Assembly (NCBI GenBank): GCA_038238115.1
Contig: JBBRYB010000053.1
Span: 1 to 18,179, forward strand
Origin: JBBRYB01 sp038238115
Lineage (GTDB): Bacteria; Actinomycetota; Actinomycetes; Propionibacteriales; Nocardioidaceae
Direction: 5' to 3'
Length of the DNA: 18,179 nucleotides
Every line of letters starts with the position of its first letter. Positions within the stretch are counted from its first letter, which is position 1. A program made the position numbers and the translations under genes. Below the pieces are notes generated by a model, which saw nothing but the letters and a program-made list of their open reading frames with translations, did not search any database and had not been told where the DNA came from. Below, piece after piece: positions 1-7,758 of this stretch.

Positions 1-114
1 AGCACGATCTTCTGCCTCGTCGAGGCACCGTCGCCCGACGCGGCGCACACCGTCCACCGTGAGGCGCACGGCCTCGTCGCGGACTCGATCCACGAAGTGA
101 AGGAGGGATCGTGA
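1..114 (+). CDS. DUF4242 (SCO4226-like) protein, 3' end only
   Basis: The window opens inside a gene; the last 37 codons are visible, ending at TGA 112-114. The translated tail has the order FCLVEAPSPDA, then VHREAHGLVADSI, then an acidic end. This is the pattern I know from the C-terminus of DUF4242 proteins, the family of the Streptomyces nickel-binding protein SCO4226. Function is not otherwise shown here. The stop overlaps the next start as TGATG, and a strong ribosome binding site (AAGGAGG, 100-106) for the next gene lies inside this gene, so the two are probably translated together. The N-terminus and start lie outside the window. Confidence 0.7.
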   Translation, partial: STIFCLVEAPSPDAAHTVHREAHGLVADSIHEVKEGS

Positions 115-662
115 TGCGGTTCTCCCGTACGACGATGGCCGGCGCGGTTCTCGGGATCGGCAGCCTCCTAGCGCCACTCAGCATTCCCGCCTCGGCGGGG
201 GTGGCTGACGAGGTGAAGGCCGCACGGGCGGCCACCAAGGGGTTCATGCACCCACCTGCTGCCAATGCTGCCGGCTACGCCCTGCTCAAGGACGTCGACG
301 GCATCGCCTGCATCGCCATGAAGGGCATGGGCGGAATGGGCGTGCACTACGCCAACGGCTCGCTCGTCGACGAGAGGATCGAGCTCCGACACCCGGAGGC
401 ACTGGTCTACCGGTTCACCACGAATGGTCACCTCCAGCTCACCGCCCTCGAGTACCTGGTGCTGCGCAAGGTCTGGCGGCAGGAGCACGGGTCAACCGCC
501 CCGCGCCCGCGACTGTTCGGTCAGCGCTTCGACTTCACCCCGGCCGGCAACCGGTTCGGGCTCCCGGCGTACTACTCGCTGCACGCCTGGGTGTGGTACG
601 ACAACCCGTCGGGCATGTTCACGATGTGGAACCCGAGGGTGCACTGCCCGGCAGGAATCTGA
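114..662 (+). CDS. Small secreted protein of unknown function
   Basis: This is a 182-residue protein. I chose ATG 114 because AAGGAGG lies seven bases upstream; GTG 111 would add one residue. Residues 1-30 form a classic signal peptide: a basic start (MRFSRTT), a hydrophobic core and a likely cleavage after PASA. The mature part has a Gly/Met-rich stretch (MKGMGGMGVHYAN), a segment PEALVYRFTTNGHLQLTALEY and an aromatic C-terminus with three Tyr/Trp clusters. I have the impression of a family of exported actinobacterial proteins with an MGxMGxHY core but cannot name a domain. It is coupled to the upstream DUF4242 gene and followed by a strong hairpin, so it is probably the last gene of that transcript. 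It looks intact. Confidence 0.75.
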   Translation: MRFSRTTMAGAVLGIGSLLAPLSIPASAGVADEVKAARAATKGFMHPPAANAAGYALLKDVDGIACIAMKGMGGMGVHYANGSLVDERIELRHPEALVYRFTTNGHLQLTALEYLVLRKVWRQEHGSTAPRPRLFGQRFDFTPAGNRFGLPAYYSLHAWVWYDNPSGMFTMWNPRVHCPAGI

Positions 663-700
663 CGGACTCGTCAAGGAGCTGACGGACCTGAGGGGGAACG

Positions 701-735
701 CTGTCGCCGACCGGCACGACGCCGGTCGGCGACAG
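701..735 (+). terminator. Perfect 15-bp-stem hairpin after the secreted-protein gene
   Basis: Arms CTGTCGCCGACCGGC (701-715) and GCCGGTCGGCGACAG (721-735) are exact reverse complements around a five-base loop, ACGAC. It starts 38 bases after the stop codon of the secreted-protein gene. No T-run follows, so it is either an actinobacterial-type terminator lacking a U-tract or an RNA-stabilising hairpin. Its right arm abuts the mgtA remnant. Confidence 0.6.
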
Positions 736-749
736 TGCGTCGCGACCGG

Positions 750-1190
750 CTCGGTTTCACGGGCTCCCCGGTCCTGAGCTTCCTGCCCATCTTGCCGGGC
801 CAGATCCTGCTGAACAACCTTCTGTATGACACCAGCCAGCTCGCCATCCCCACCGATCGGGTCGACCCCGAACAACACAGCCTGTTGGACTTCCTCACCT
901 TTGCCCTAATGCTGGGCATCTTCCACGCCGGCCCATCGCTCAGGCCGGCTGGTTCGCGGAGTCCCTTGCGACCCAGACCCTTATCATCTTCGCAATCCGT
1001 ACTCGGCGCAGTCCCTTCACTCGCAGCCGCCCCAGCCGCCCCTTGATGCTGGCTACGTTCGCGATCGTCGTCATCGGCGTACTGATTCCCGAGTCTCCCC
1101 TGTCACACGTACTCGGTTTCGCCGCCTTGCCGGTGACGTTCGTCCTCGCGCTCACCGGGAGGTCGTCGCCTACCTCGGCGTCGTCAGCAC
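750..1190 (+). pseudogene. mgtA: mgtA-type Mg2+ P-type ATPase, C-terminal remnant
   Basis: The remnant encodes the last membrane segments of an MgtA/MgtB-type P-type ATPase, spread over three frames. The first frame gives FLPILPGQILLNNLLYDTSQ followed by LAIPTDRVDPEQ, a family hallmark. About 25 codons normally found next (the segment around HWDIRFIRRFM) are missing, and the frame continues as LLDFLTFALMLGIFHAG. Near 940 the reading moves to another frame with GWFAESLATQTLIIFAIRTRR and LMLATFAIVVIGVLIPES. Near 1160 it moves again for VVAYLGVV. All catalytic domains (actuator, DKTGT phosphorylation site, nucleotide-binding) are absent. It cannot encode a working pump. A deletion of this size argues against simple sequencing error. 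Confidence 0.85.
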
Positions 1191-1381
1191 CAGCTACATC
1201 GACGCGCTGCGCGCTTCAGCATCTCGCACTACTGAGGGACGATCGGCGGGCGGGTGTCTGACCACCGGGCTCAGACCGTCGTCCGGTGCCGCCTGACCGT
1301 CCACGTGCTTTGATCTCTTGGAGACCACCTCGTGCGCCGGCCGGCGCGCCGACCTGCGGAAGACGACTGAAGGGGAACCCG

Positions 1382-1926
1382 GTGGCCGAGCCGAGCGCAA
1401 CCGCGGAGGAGGGACAGGCTCAGGACAAGACCGACGCCGTCCAGCGTGACTGGGACACTGACCACCGAGAAGCCGCACTCGACGCACGTGAGGACGACAT
1501 CCAGGCCCGCGAAGCCGTACTCGCCGACCGCAACGCAGAAGCGCAAGCCATCCTCGTTGTGCGGAAGCACGCGATGGGCAGGCCGACGCACGCGACTCCG
1601 CGGCAAACGACCGCGACCACGCCGCCAGTCTCCAGTCGTTCCTGCACGACCATGACCTCGCTCACGGAATGGCAGCCCGACGAAACGCCCGACTGGACCG
1701 GTCGAGGTCCAAAGACGACCGGACCTCGGCCGCCGTTGACCGCCTCAAACTCACCGACCACGACGGCCCGCCCCCAACAACGGCCAGGATGGCGACCACC
1801 ACTGAGGCGAGCATCATCATCCGCGTCAGGAACCACGGGACGGCCATGATCGCGGTCAGATGTTCCCGGCCGAACTCCACCGTGACGTCATCCAGCACCC
1901 TAACGGCTGCCGCACCGGCGCTCTAG
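1382..1926 (+). pseudogene. Charged Asp/Arg-repeat protein, frameshifted
   Basis: A good ribosome binding site (GAAGGGGA) precedes GTG 1382. The first frame encodes a very polar, helix-prone protein with heptad-like DARED/REAAL/DRNAEA repeats up to about 1555. Continuing in that frame gives low-complexity nonsense. One frame over, the same pattern resumes (ARDGQADARDSAANDRDHAA, then LDRSRSKDDRTSAAVDRLKL) and reaches a stop at 1924-1926. A one-base loss near 1550-1560 therefore splits what was probably one protein of roughly 140-180 residues. I recognise the pattern from small uncharacterised actinobacterial proteins, probably coiled coil, but have no function for it. The true C-terminus may lie near 1795 (PPPTTAR); residues beyond that look non-homologous. 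Confidence 0.6.
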
Positions 1927-2120
1927 ACCTTGCTCAGTCCAGGGGCCTGGGCGACCGCGCCGGCCTCCGGAGAACCGGTGAGTGTCGATGAGAAGCCTCG
2001 CACGCGGTGGCAGACTGCCGTCACCCCTGCAACCAGCACGCCAACTGCCGGGCCGACTGACGTCAGGGTCAAGGTCCCTTCTCTGCCGACACAGTTCCCT
2101 GCCTTCCACGAACCCGTCAA
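1923..2120 (-). CDS. Possible small membrane protein overlapping the glycosyltransferase stop
   Basis: This is a 65-residue frame starting TTG at 2120 that overlaps the stop of the upstream glycosyltransferase as TTGA, which would allow coupling. Residues 17-37 (TLTLTSVGPAVGVLVAGVTAV) make one convincing membrane helix, followed by a basic HRVRGF segment typical of a cytoplasmic flank. I recognise no family. The TTG start is weak evidence, and the protein may be a remnant or a chance frame in GC-rich DNA. Confidence 0.3.
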   Translation of the reverse strand: MTGSWKAGNCVGREGTLTLTSVGPAVGVLVAGVTAVCHRVRGFSSTLTGSPEAGAVAQAPGLSKV

Positions 2121-3562
2121 CCGAGCAGGGCCTGGAAGAGGTCTGCGTACGCCTCGAGGTGTCGGTCGGCGAGGAAGTGGTCGTAGACCTGCGCGCGGGC
2201 ACCCGCACCGAGCTCGGCAGCCAGGTCGTCGTCACTCAGCAGGCGGCACAGCGTAGCGGCGAAGGCAACCAGATCGAGTGGGTCTGCGAGCAACAGTCCA
2301 CTCTCTCCGTCGACGATCTGGTCCTGGATCCCGCCTACCGCCGACGCCACCATGGGTCGCCCCTTCCACATGGCCTCGGTGACCGTGAGCCCGAAACCCT
2401 CGGCCAGACTCTTCTGGACGACCACCGCGGCACGACGTTGCAAGGCGTTGACGAGGTGGGCGTTCTCGTCCACGTCGTCCATGGGGAGACACAGAAGGTG
2501 GACCCGATCCTGGTCCGCACCATCCAGCCGGTCCCACAGGAGCCGGCACTCCGCGAGAGTGTCTGCCCCCTCGGGATCGTCTGTCACGCCGGCCACCTCC
2601 GGCCCGGCAAGCACGAGGTGTACGTCGTCAGGCAGCGCGTCGAGCCCGTCGGCGAACCCCCTCAGGACACCGCCCATGTCCTTGAGCCGATCCCATCGGC
2701 TGACCTGGACCACCAGCCGAGCCTTGAGCGGAATGCCTCTCCTGTTGATGTCGAGACCGGTGTGCGCGCGCCCGGAGCCGAGGCGACCGTCTCGCCTCAC
2801 GAAGGTCACCGCGTGTGGATCGACAGCCCCGTCCAGCAGACCGGCATAGCCGAGCGTCGCTTCCACTTCAGCGTCCGTCAGGGGTGCGTTCTTGGCGCTG
2901 AAGGGGTCGAGCGACGGCGTGATGACGTGCAGCCGCTCCGATCGTATCCAGTCCGGGGCATAGTCGCTCCGGGAGAAGGTGAACGCGTCGGCCCGCTCGA
3001 TCAGCGGTCGCAGGAAGTCCCAGCCCAACTCGGTCGCCGCGTTGGGTGTGTCACGTCCGATGTGGCAGCGCCAGACGACCTTCGCTCCGGTCTCACGGAG
3101 CCGATCCACCATTCCGGCGGTCTGCGGATCGTGGAGGACGACGATGTCGCCGGGACGGACCAGCGGCACCATGTAATCGAGGTTCGACTGCAGGGTGTCC
3201 GCGACAACAGCGTGCTCGGCGACACCCAACGGTCCACCGTCGCCGGGCTCTCCGTGGAGCGCGTTGTGTAGCCGCTTCGTGATGACGAAGAAGTCCGGAG
3301 ACGCCGACAGCACCAGCCACCTCGTGTCGACTCCGGCGCCACGCACGTAGGCCAGCAGCGTCTGCAGCATCTCAGCAACACCACCGCCTTGCGCCGTGGC
3401 GTTCACGTTCCAGACGACGTGGCCGGCCAGGAGCTTGCGCGCTCGCAGAGCCAAGGAATCGAACCGCTCGATCCGGTCGGCGGAGAGGAGTGCGCTGAGT
3501 CGGCTCCTTTCCGCCGGCGCGATCTGGATATCGTGCATGACGGCGCTACGAGCGGGGCTCAT
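2117..3562 (-). CDS. GT4 glycosyltransferase, trehalose synthase (TreT)-like
   Basis: This is a 481-residue, apparently intact retaining glycosyltransferase of the GT4, GT-B-fold family. The N-terminal domain has WNVNATAQGGGVAEML (51-66), the Gly-rich acceptor-side loop typical of trehalose glycosyltransferring synthases, and HDPQTAG (144-150). The C-terminal nucleotide-sugar domain has SRWDRLKDMGGV (288-299) and the EX7E motif at E388/E396 (EGFGLTVTE). By family it would join an NDP-glucose to glucose to make trehalose or a similar glucoside in the cytoplasm; the exact acceptor cannot be read from sequence. ATG 3560-3562 overlaps the end of the phosphoketolase pseudogene by 17 bases; ATG 3538 (MHDIQ) is a plausible alternative start, giving 473 residues. 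Its intactness beside a wrecked neighbour suggests it is still under selection. Confidence 0.82.
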   Translation of the reverse strand: MSPARSAVMHDIQIAPAERSRLSALLSADRIERFDSLALRARKLLAGHVVWNVNATAQGGGVAEMLQTLLAYVRGAGVDTRWLVLSASPDFFVITKRLHNALHGEPGDGGPLGVAEHAVVADTLQSNLDYMVPLVRPGDIVVLHDPQTAGMVDRLRETGAKVVWRCHIGRDTPNAATELGWDFLRPLIERADAFTFSRSDYAPDWIRSERLHVITPSLDPFSAKNAPLTDAEVEATLGYAGLLDGAVDPHAVTFVRRDGRLGSGRAHTGLDINRRGIPLKARLVVQVSRWDRLKDMGGVLRGFADGLDALPDDVHLVLAGPEVAGVTDDPEGADTLAECRLLWDRLDGADQDRVHLLCLPMDDVDENAHLVNALQRRAAVVVQKSLAEGFGLTVTEAMWKGRPMVASAVGGIQDQIVDGESGLLLADPLDLVAFAATLCRLLSDDDLAAELGAGARAQVYDHFLADRHLEAYADLFQALLG

Positions 3563-4640
3563 CGAGTGTCCAGTTCGAGATCTCGGGCAGGTCCTCGAGG
3601 TGCTCGCGGATGTACGCCGAGTGCTCGGCCAGCTTGGCGTGGCACCAGTCGCTGAGCTCGTGCGCCCCCGCCGGAGTCATCCGCGCGTTGTTCAGGGCGT
3701 CGATCACCAGGTGGTAGCGCGACGTCTTGTTCAGCACCGTCATGTCGAACGGTGTCGTCGTCGTCCCCTGCTCGATGAACCCGCGGACATGGGACCTGTC
3801 GGTGTGCGGGCGACCGTGGAGAAGCTGGTGGACTGCGCCGGGAAGCCATGGAAGGAGAACACCACGTCGGTGGTGTCGGTGAAGAGCTCGGAGAAGAACG
3901 TGGGGTCGATTCCGTGCGGGTGGTCCGCCGGACGCACCAGCGCCATCAGGTCCACGACGTTGACCACGCGGACCGCGAGGTGTGGCACCCGATCGCGCAG
4001 AATTTGGGCCGCCGCGACGGTCGCCATCGTCAGCACGTCCCCCGCACACGCCAGCACGACGTCCGGCTCCCGGGTGCCGTCGTCGGTGCCGGCCCACTCC
4101 CATTAGGCCGGCACCCGCCCTGCAGTGCGCGTCGGGCGGCCTCCGCCCCAGTTGGGTGAGCATGACCTGGATCAGCATAGGCCCCCTGGTGGGAGAACCC
4201 GTTGTGGTCGTTGCGCCAGGCCGTAGAGGTGAGAAGCACGTTGAGGCCGGGCACCTTCTCGCGCCAGGGCCGGCTGATGGCCTCCTCCAGCCACTTGCTG
4301 TGCGGCACTGTCTGCGACGCGCGCGTCCGTCCCGAGAGAGCGACGTCGTCGCTGCGGTCGGCTCCATGAAGGCCCGGTCCGAGACCGAGAAGACATCCCC
4401 CAGCCGGTTGCTGTTGACCTCGTCGGGGCAGAACAGCCGGAAGGAGTCGGGGTTGGTGGAGTTGACGTTCCGGAGCAGCCGACCCAGCCGCCGGGCCGGT
4501 CAGCCGGCCGGTGGCGTCGAAGAGCTCCTCGGGACGGTAGAACCGCAACCAGGCCTCGAGCATCGCAAGGTGCTCGGGGTTCTCCCGTACGCCGGAGAGC
4601 GGGACCTGATGGGCCCTCGCGTACAACCTCCCGGTCGGAA
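3546..4640 (-). pseudogene. xfp: Phosphoketolase (Xfp), C-terminal half, multiply broken
   Basis: Phosphoketolase (cleaving xylulose-5-P or fructose-6-P to acetyl-P) is recognisable in blocks scattered over all three minus-strand frames. In order: AHQVPLSGVRENPEHL and RFYRPEELFDATGR; then NSTNPDSFRLFCPDE, NSNRLGDVFSVSDRAF; then SKWLEEAI, PGLNVLLTSTAWR, NDHNGFSHQG; then EWAGTDDGTREPDVVLACAGD just after an in-frame TAA, and VRVVNVVDLMALVRPADHPHG; finally RGFIEQGTTTTPFDM, VLNKTSRYHLVIDALNNAR and the native end at TAG 3546. About 300 N-terminal residues are missing, including much of the TPP domain. The middle segment around the usual GRHGLF..YEAF and LPPDAN..LSVADH blocks is also gone. At least four frame changes are needed, so it is certainly non-functional. 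Confidence 0.88.
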
Positions 4641-4928
4641 GCATCGGGTGTCGTTCGGGTAGCGGCAAATGCGGCTCCGAGGGTGACGATCCACAGTACG
4701 ACCGGGAACACGACCCATCGCTCGACGCCGCCTTCGCCGAGCCGCCCCACTAGCGCCCAGTCGACGAAGAGACGCCGCCGCCCCACTAGCGCCAGGCGTC
4801 ACGTAGACGGCCCGGCTGGACTCGGTGCGGGCGGCGCTGAACGCGCCGGCGACGCGGGCCGCATCGTCGCCGGTCGGGCCGGGGAGGTCGGTGGCCGGGG
4901 TGGTGGCTGGCGTGCTCGAGGTGGTCAT
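4640..4928 (-). pseudogene. Remnant of a small membrane protein
   Basis: A frame opens at ATG 4928 with a Thr/Pro/Ala-rich polar leader (TTSSTPATTPATD) followed by ARVAGAFSAARTESSRAVYV. A second frame, entered after a stop near 4800, gives WALVGRLGEGGVERWVVFPV followed by VLWIVTLGAAFAATRT, ending in one clear membrane helix. The two could be the start and end of one membrane protein (DUF998-like is only a guess) with its middle lost. The helix runs straight into the phosphoketolase remnant. A 17-bp direct repeat (4741-4757 and 4777-4793) lies at the frame change and duplicates an ALVGR peptide. Confidence 0.35.
4741..4793. repeat. 17-bp direct repeat, 36-bp period
   Basis: GCCGCCCCACTAGCGCC occurs exactly at 4741-4757 and 4777-4793. 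The 36-base period suggests a local tandem duplication inside the decayed membrane-protein remnant. It looks like slippage rather than a mobile-element end. Confidence 0.6.
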
Positions 4929-5099
4929 GGACGGGTTGTACCGACGACCATCGCTGCAGACCAGTCCGGGAACGACGCCGGGCACGGCGCTCGAGCCAGC
5001 TCGCGATGAACCGTCAATCCGGTCGCAACAGCGGTGTTCGAGAAGATCGACGACGCACGAAAGTACGAGTTCGGCGAACGCATACTGCCCCTCGGCTAC

Positions 5100-6734
5100 C
5101 TAGATCTCCTCGGGGACCATCTCGATGGCACCAGAGGGGCACTCCTCGACACAGAGGCCGCACCCTTTGCAGTAGTCGAGGTCGATGAGGTACTTCTCGC
5201 CCGGCTGCCCCAGCTTGATGACGGCGTTGTCCGGGCACACCGCGAAGCAGTTGTCACACGAGAAGCAGTTGCCGCACGACATGCAGCGGCGTGCCTCGTA
5301 CTGAGCGTTGGTCCCGTCGAGTCCCTGCACCACCTCGTCGAACGTCGACTGTCGGCGAACCGTTTCGAGCAGCGGCCGATGCACTCGCGGGGCGTCTGCG
5401 TAGTACCACGTGTTCAGCGTGTTGAAGTCGGCCAGGTCGTGCTTGTGCTTGGGTTGAAGCATCGCTCCGGACAACCAGGCGTCGATGTTGCGTGCGGCCT
5501 TCTTGCCGTGCCCGACTCCGACCGTCACAGAACGCTCGTACGGCACCATGTCGCCGCCGGCGAAGATCCCTGGGTGCCCCGTCATCATCATCGCGTCAAC
5601 CACGACGACCCCGTTGTCGACCTCGAGACCTGGGACGCCATCCAGCAGTGAGAGATCAGTCTCCTGCCCCAGAGCGAGGACGACCGCGTCGGCGGCCAGC
5701 TCCTCGAACTCACCGGTCGGTTGCGGAAAGCCGCTCTCGTCCAGCTCCATCTTCTCGACCCTCAGAGTGCCTTCGTCGACCTGCGTGATGGTGGTCAGCC
5801 ACTTGAAAAGGACGCCCTCCTGCTCCGCCTCTCGAAGCTCACTCTCGTGGGCGGGCATCCTGTCCTTGGTGCGCCGGTAGACAACGATCGCCTCCGCGGC
5901 TCCGAGCCGTTTCGCAGTGCGCGCCGCGTCCATCGCGGTGTTCCCCCCGCCGTACACCGCGACGCGGCGACCGAGCATCGGAGCCTCGCCATCCGCGACC
6001 TTGTGGAGCATCGAGACGGCATCGACGACGTGAGACGCCGATCCCGCGGGGATGTAGGCACGCCTGCCGATCTGCGCGCCGACAGCCAGGAAGACCGCGT
6101 CGTAGGACCCCTCCTCGGTCACGCAACGCAAGTCGACAACGGGCGAGCTGAGCTCGAGCTCGACTCCGAGATCGAGAATCCGCTGTACCTCCGCGTTCAG
6201 TACGTCGCGCGGAAGGCGGTACTTCGGGATGCCGTACCTCATCATGCCGCCGGGCATTGCCCCTGCCTCGCGGACTGTCACGGCGTGGCCGCGGCGGGCG
6301 AGGTGGTAAGCCGCCGAGAGACCGGACGGTCCCGCACCAACGATAAGCACCTTCTTGCCGGTCGGGTCGGCATCGACACTGACCTTCCACCCAAGGCGGA
6401 TCGCCTCGTCTCCCAGGAATCGCTCCATGGAGTTGATGCCGACGGCCTCGTCAAGATAGGCACGGTTGCAGGACGTCTCGCACGGGTGGTAGCAGACGCG
6501 GCCCATGATGGCGGGGAACGGGTTGTCCTCCATGATCTTGCGCCAGGCGCTCTCGTAGCCGGCGCCACCTCCCTCGGCGTCGAACAGCCACCCTTGGATG
6601 TTCTCACCTGCCGGGCAGGCGTTGTTGCACGGTGGCAGCCGGTCGGTGTAGACAGCCCGTTCGGTTCGCCAGGAGCCGGTCTTGTTGGCGCGGCTCGAGC
6701 CGACGTCCAGGGTGATGGCGAATGGCTTGTCCAT
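5100..6734 (-). CDS. GltD-like FAD/NAD(P) oxidoreductase with C-terminal ferredoxin domains
   Basis: This 544-residue protein starts at ATG 6734, one base after the stop of the beta-subunit gene, so it is coupled to it. Residues 36-89 hold the N-terminal iron-sulfur domain of glutamate-synthase small subunits (C36, C40, C81, C85, C89). Residues 128-420 are the two-dinucleotide domain: FAD loop VGAGPSGLSAA (132-142), NAD(P) loop VYGGGNTAMDAA (260-271) and the FAD-closing FAGGD (391-395). The tail is a ferredoxin-type segment with clusters at C484-C500 (CMSCGNCFSCDNC..C) and C522-C532 (CKGCGLCVEEC). The architecture suits electron transfer between NAD(P)H and low-potential Fe-S centres. Its place at the end of the gamma-alpha-beta set implies it replaces the small PorD ferredoxin subunit of the 2-oxoacid oxidoreductase and couples it to NAD(P)H. 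That coupling is inference. No break is seen. Confidence 0.88.
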   Translation of the reverse strand: MDKPFAITLDVGSSRANKTGSWRTERAVYTDRLPPCNNACPAGENIQGWLFDAEGGGAGYESAWRKIMEDNPFPAIMGRVCYHPCETSCNRAYLDEAVGINSMERFLGDEAIRLGWKVSVDADPTGKKVLIVGAGPSGLSAAYHLARRGHAVTVREAGAMPGGMMRYGIPKYRLPRDVLNAEVQRILDLGVELELSSPVVDLRCVTEEGSYDAVFLAVGAQIGRRAYIPAGSASHVVDAVSMLHKVADGEAPMLGRRVAVYGGGNTAMDAARTAKRLGAAEAIVVYRRTKDRMPAHESELREAEQEGVLFKWLTTITQVDEGTLRVEKMELDESGFPQPTGEFEELAADAVVLALGQETDLSLLDGVPGLEVDNGVVVVDAMMMTGHPGIFAGGDMVPYERSVTVGVGHGKKAARNIDAWLSGAMLQPKHKHDLADFNTLNTWYYADAPRVHRPLLETVRRQSTFDEVVQGLDGTNAQYEARRCMSCGNCFSCDNCFAVCPDNAVIKLGQPGEKYLIDLDYCKGCGLCVEECPSGAIEMVPEEI

Positions 6735-6735
6735 G

Positions 6736-7278
6736 TCAGGCTCCTGCTGGCTCTGCGTCGTCGTCGGGACTCGAAAGCAGCCCGAACCGTTTGATGTTCC
6801 TGTCCGCACCTGCCTGGATCCGCGCCACGATGTCATCGCGCGGGTGCTCACCGAACAGGTGCGCGAAACGACGCTGCAACTTGAGGTACTGCTCCACGGG
6901 TACTTGTCGACGGATCTTCGAGACCGAGGTGATCTCACCGCGCTCGGCCTCGAAGACCGGGAAGATCCCCGTCTCCTTGACCAGCCTGGCGAGCTTGATG
7001 GTGTCTTTCGACGCGGAGCCCCAGCCCAGCGGGCACGGTACGAAGACATGCAGGTACCGGGCTCCGCGGAACGACATCGCCTTCTCGACCTTGTACTCGA
7101 GGTCGTGTAGATCGGCAACGGTCGCCGTTGCGACGTACGGGATGTCATGCGCCATGGCGATGAGCGGCACACTCTTGCCTTGACCGAAGGCGTTGCCGGG
7201 CTCTGGCCCGATCGCTTTCGTGTTCGCAGTCCGCGCCGCAGGTGGCGTCGCACCTGAGCGCTGCACTCCGGTGTTCAT
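6736..7278 (-). CDS. porB: 2-oxoacid:ferredoxin oxidoreductase beta subunit, C-terminal part (frameshifted)
   Basis: This second half of the beta subunit is read from ATG 7278 (180 residues). It begins MNTGVQRSGATPPAARTAN, which in intact homologues directly follows a YDNE-(A/G)-Y sequence. It continues with AHDIPYVATATVADLHDLEY, PCPLGWGSASK (a conserved Cys region that supplies a cluster ligand) and a helical C-terminus. Its ATG overlaps the stop of the preceding half as ATGA. The arrangement is best explained by loss of one base from a TAC (Tyr) codon at about 7279; restoring it gives one beta subunit of about 340 residues, the usual length. If the break is real, the half could still be made by coupled translation. 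Confidence 0.8.
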   Translation of the reverse strand: MNTGVQRSGATPPAARTANTKAIGPEPGNAFGQGKSVPLIAMAHDIPYVATATVADLHDLEYKVEKAMSFRGARYLHVFVPCPLGWGSASKDTIKLARLVKETGIFPVFEAERGEITSVSKIRRQVPVEQYLKLQRRFAHLFGEHPRDDIVARIQAGADRNIKRFGLLSSPDDDAEPAGA

Positions 7279-7757
7279 GATCCCTCGTTGTCGTAACAGA
7301 CGAAGAGCACGTCGTCGTTGCGCTCGAACATGCCGGACAGACAGCCGAAGCCGATGTCTACAGTGCCACCATCTCCGGCCTGCCCGATGACCCGAGTGTC
7401 CTGAAGACCCTTTGCCCGCAGGGCCGCTGCGATCCCGCTCGCCACTGCGGGGGCGTTCCCGAACAGCGAGTGGACCCATGGGAGCTGCCATGAGGACTCG
7501 GGGTATGGCGTCGAGAAGACCTCGAGGCACCCGGTCGCGTTCGCGGCAACCAGGTTGCCACCGGTTGCCCGCATGGCCGCGTCGAGGACGTAGCGCGCGC
7601 CGAGCACCTCACCGCAGCCCTGGCATGCGCGGTGACCGGAGGTGATCGAGTTGGAGCGCTCCATCCGAGCCTGCACGGAGCGCTGTTCTGGGTCGAGCAG
7701 CCTGTTACCGGCGACGAACGTGCCTACCTGGTAGAGCTTGACTTCTTGAAATGGCAC
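7275..7757 (-). CDS. porB: 2-oxoacid:ferredoxin oxidoreductase beta subunit, N-terminal (TPP) part (frameshifted)
   Basis: GTG 7757 follows the alpha stop after one base and has GGGAGG six bases upstream. The 160 residues carry HRACQGCGE (C45, C48, [4Fe-4S] ligands), TGCLE (C77), and the thiamine-diphosphate motif GDGGTVDIG (128-136) running to VCYDNE (153-158). This subunit binds TPP and one [4Fe-4S] cluster and is the catalytic half for oxidative decarboxylation of pyruvate or another 2-oxoacid. The frame ends at TGA 7275-7277, two codons after YDNE and inside the TPP/Mg2+ site, because of an apparent one-base loss. Cluster ligands and cofactor residues are therefore divided between two frames. 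Sequencing error, recent mutation and a tolerated split all remain possible. Confidence 0.85.
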   Translation of the reverse strand: MPFQEVKLYQVGTFVAGNRLLDPEQRSVQARMERSNSITSGHRACQGCGEVLGARYVLDAAMRATGGNLVAANATGCLEVFSTPYPESSWQLPWVHSLFGNAPAVASGIAAALRAKGLQDTRVIGQAGDGGTVDIGFGCLSGMFERNDDVLFVCYDNEGS

Positions 7758-7758
7758 G

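Noticed and set aside
1982..3271. Long plus-strand open frame of 429 codons
   Set aside because: It is antisense to the glycosyltransferase, which has clear family motifs; the plus frame shows no domain and is a GC-rich shadow.
5034..5099. Plus-strand reading FEKIDDARKYEFGERILPLG that looks codon-biased like real coding
   Set aside because: It covers only about 22 codons before running into the antisense of the GltD-like gene; I could not tie it to a family.
5721..6794. Plus-strand open frame of 357 codons
   Set aside because: It is antisense to the GltD-like gene, with no recognisable motif.
6735..7253. N-terminal extension of the GltD-like protein up to 7253 (717 residues)
   Set aside because: The extension is an out-of-frame reading of the beta-subunit gene; ATG 6734 gives the normal N-terminus of the family.
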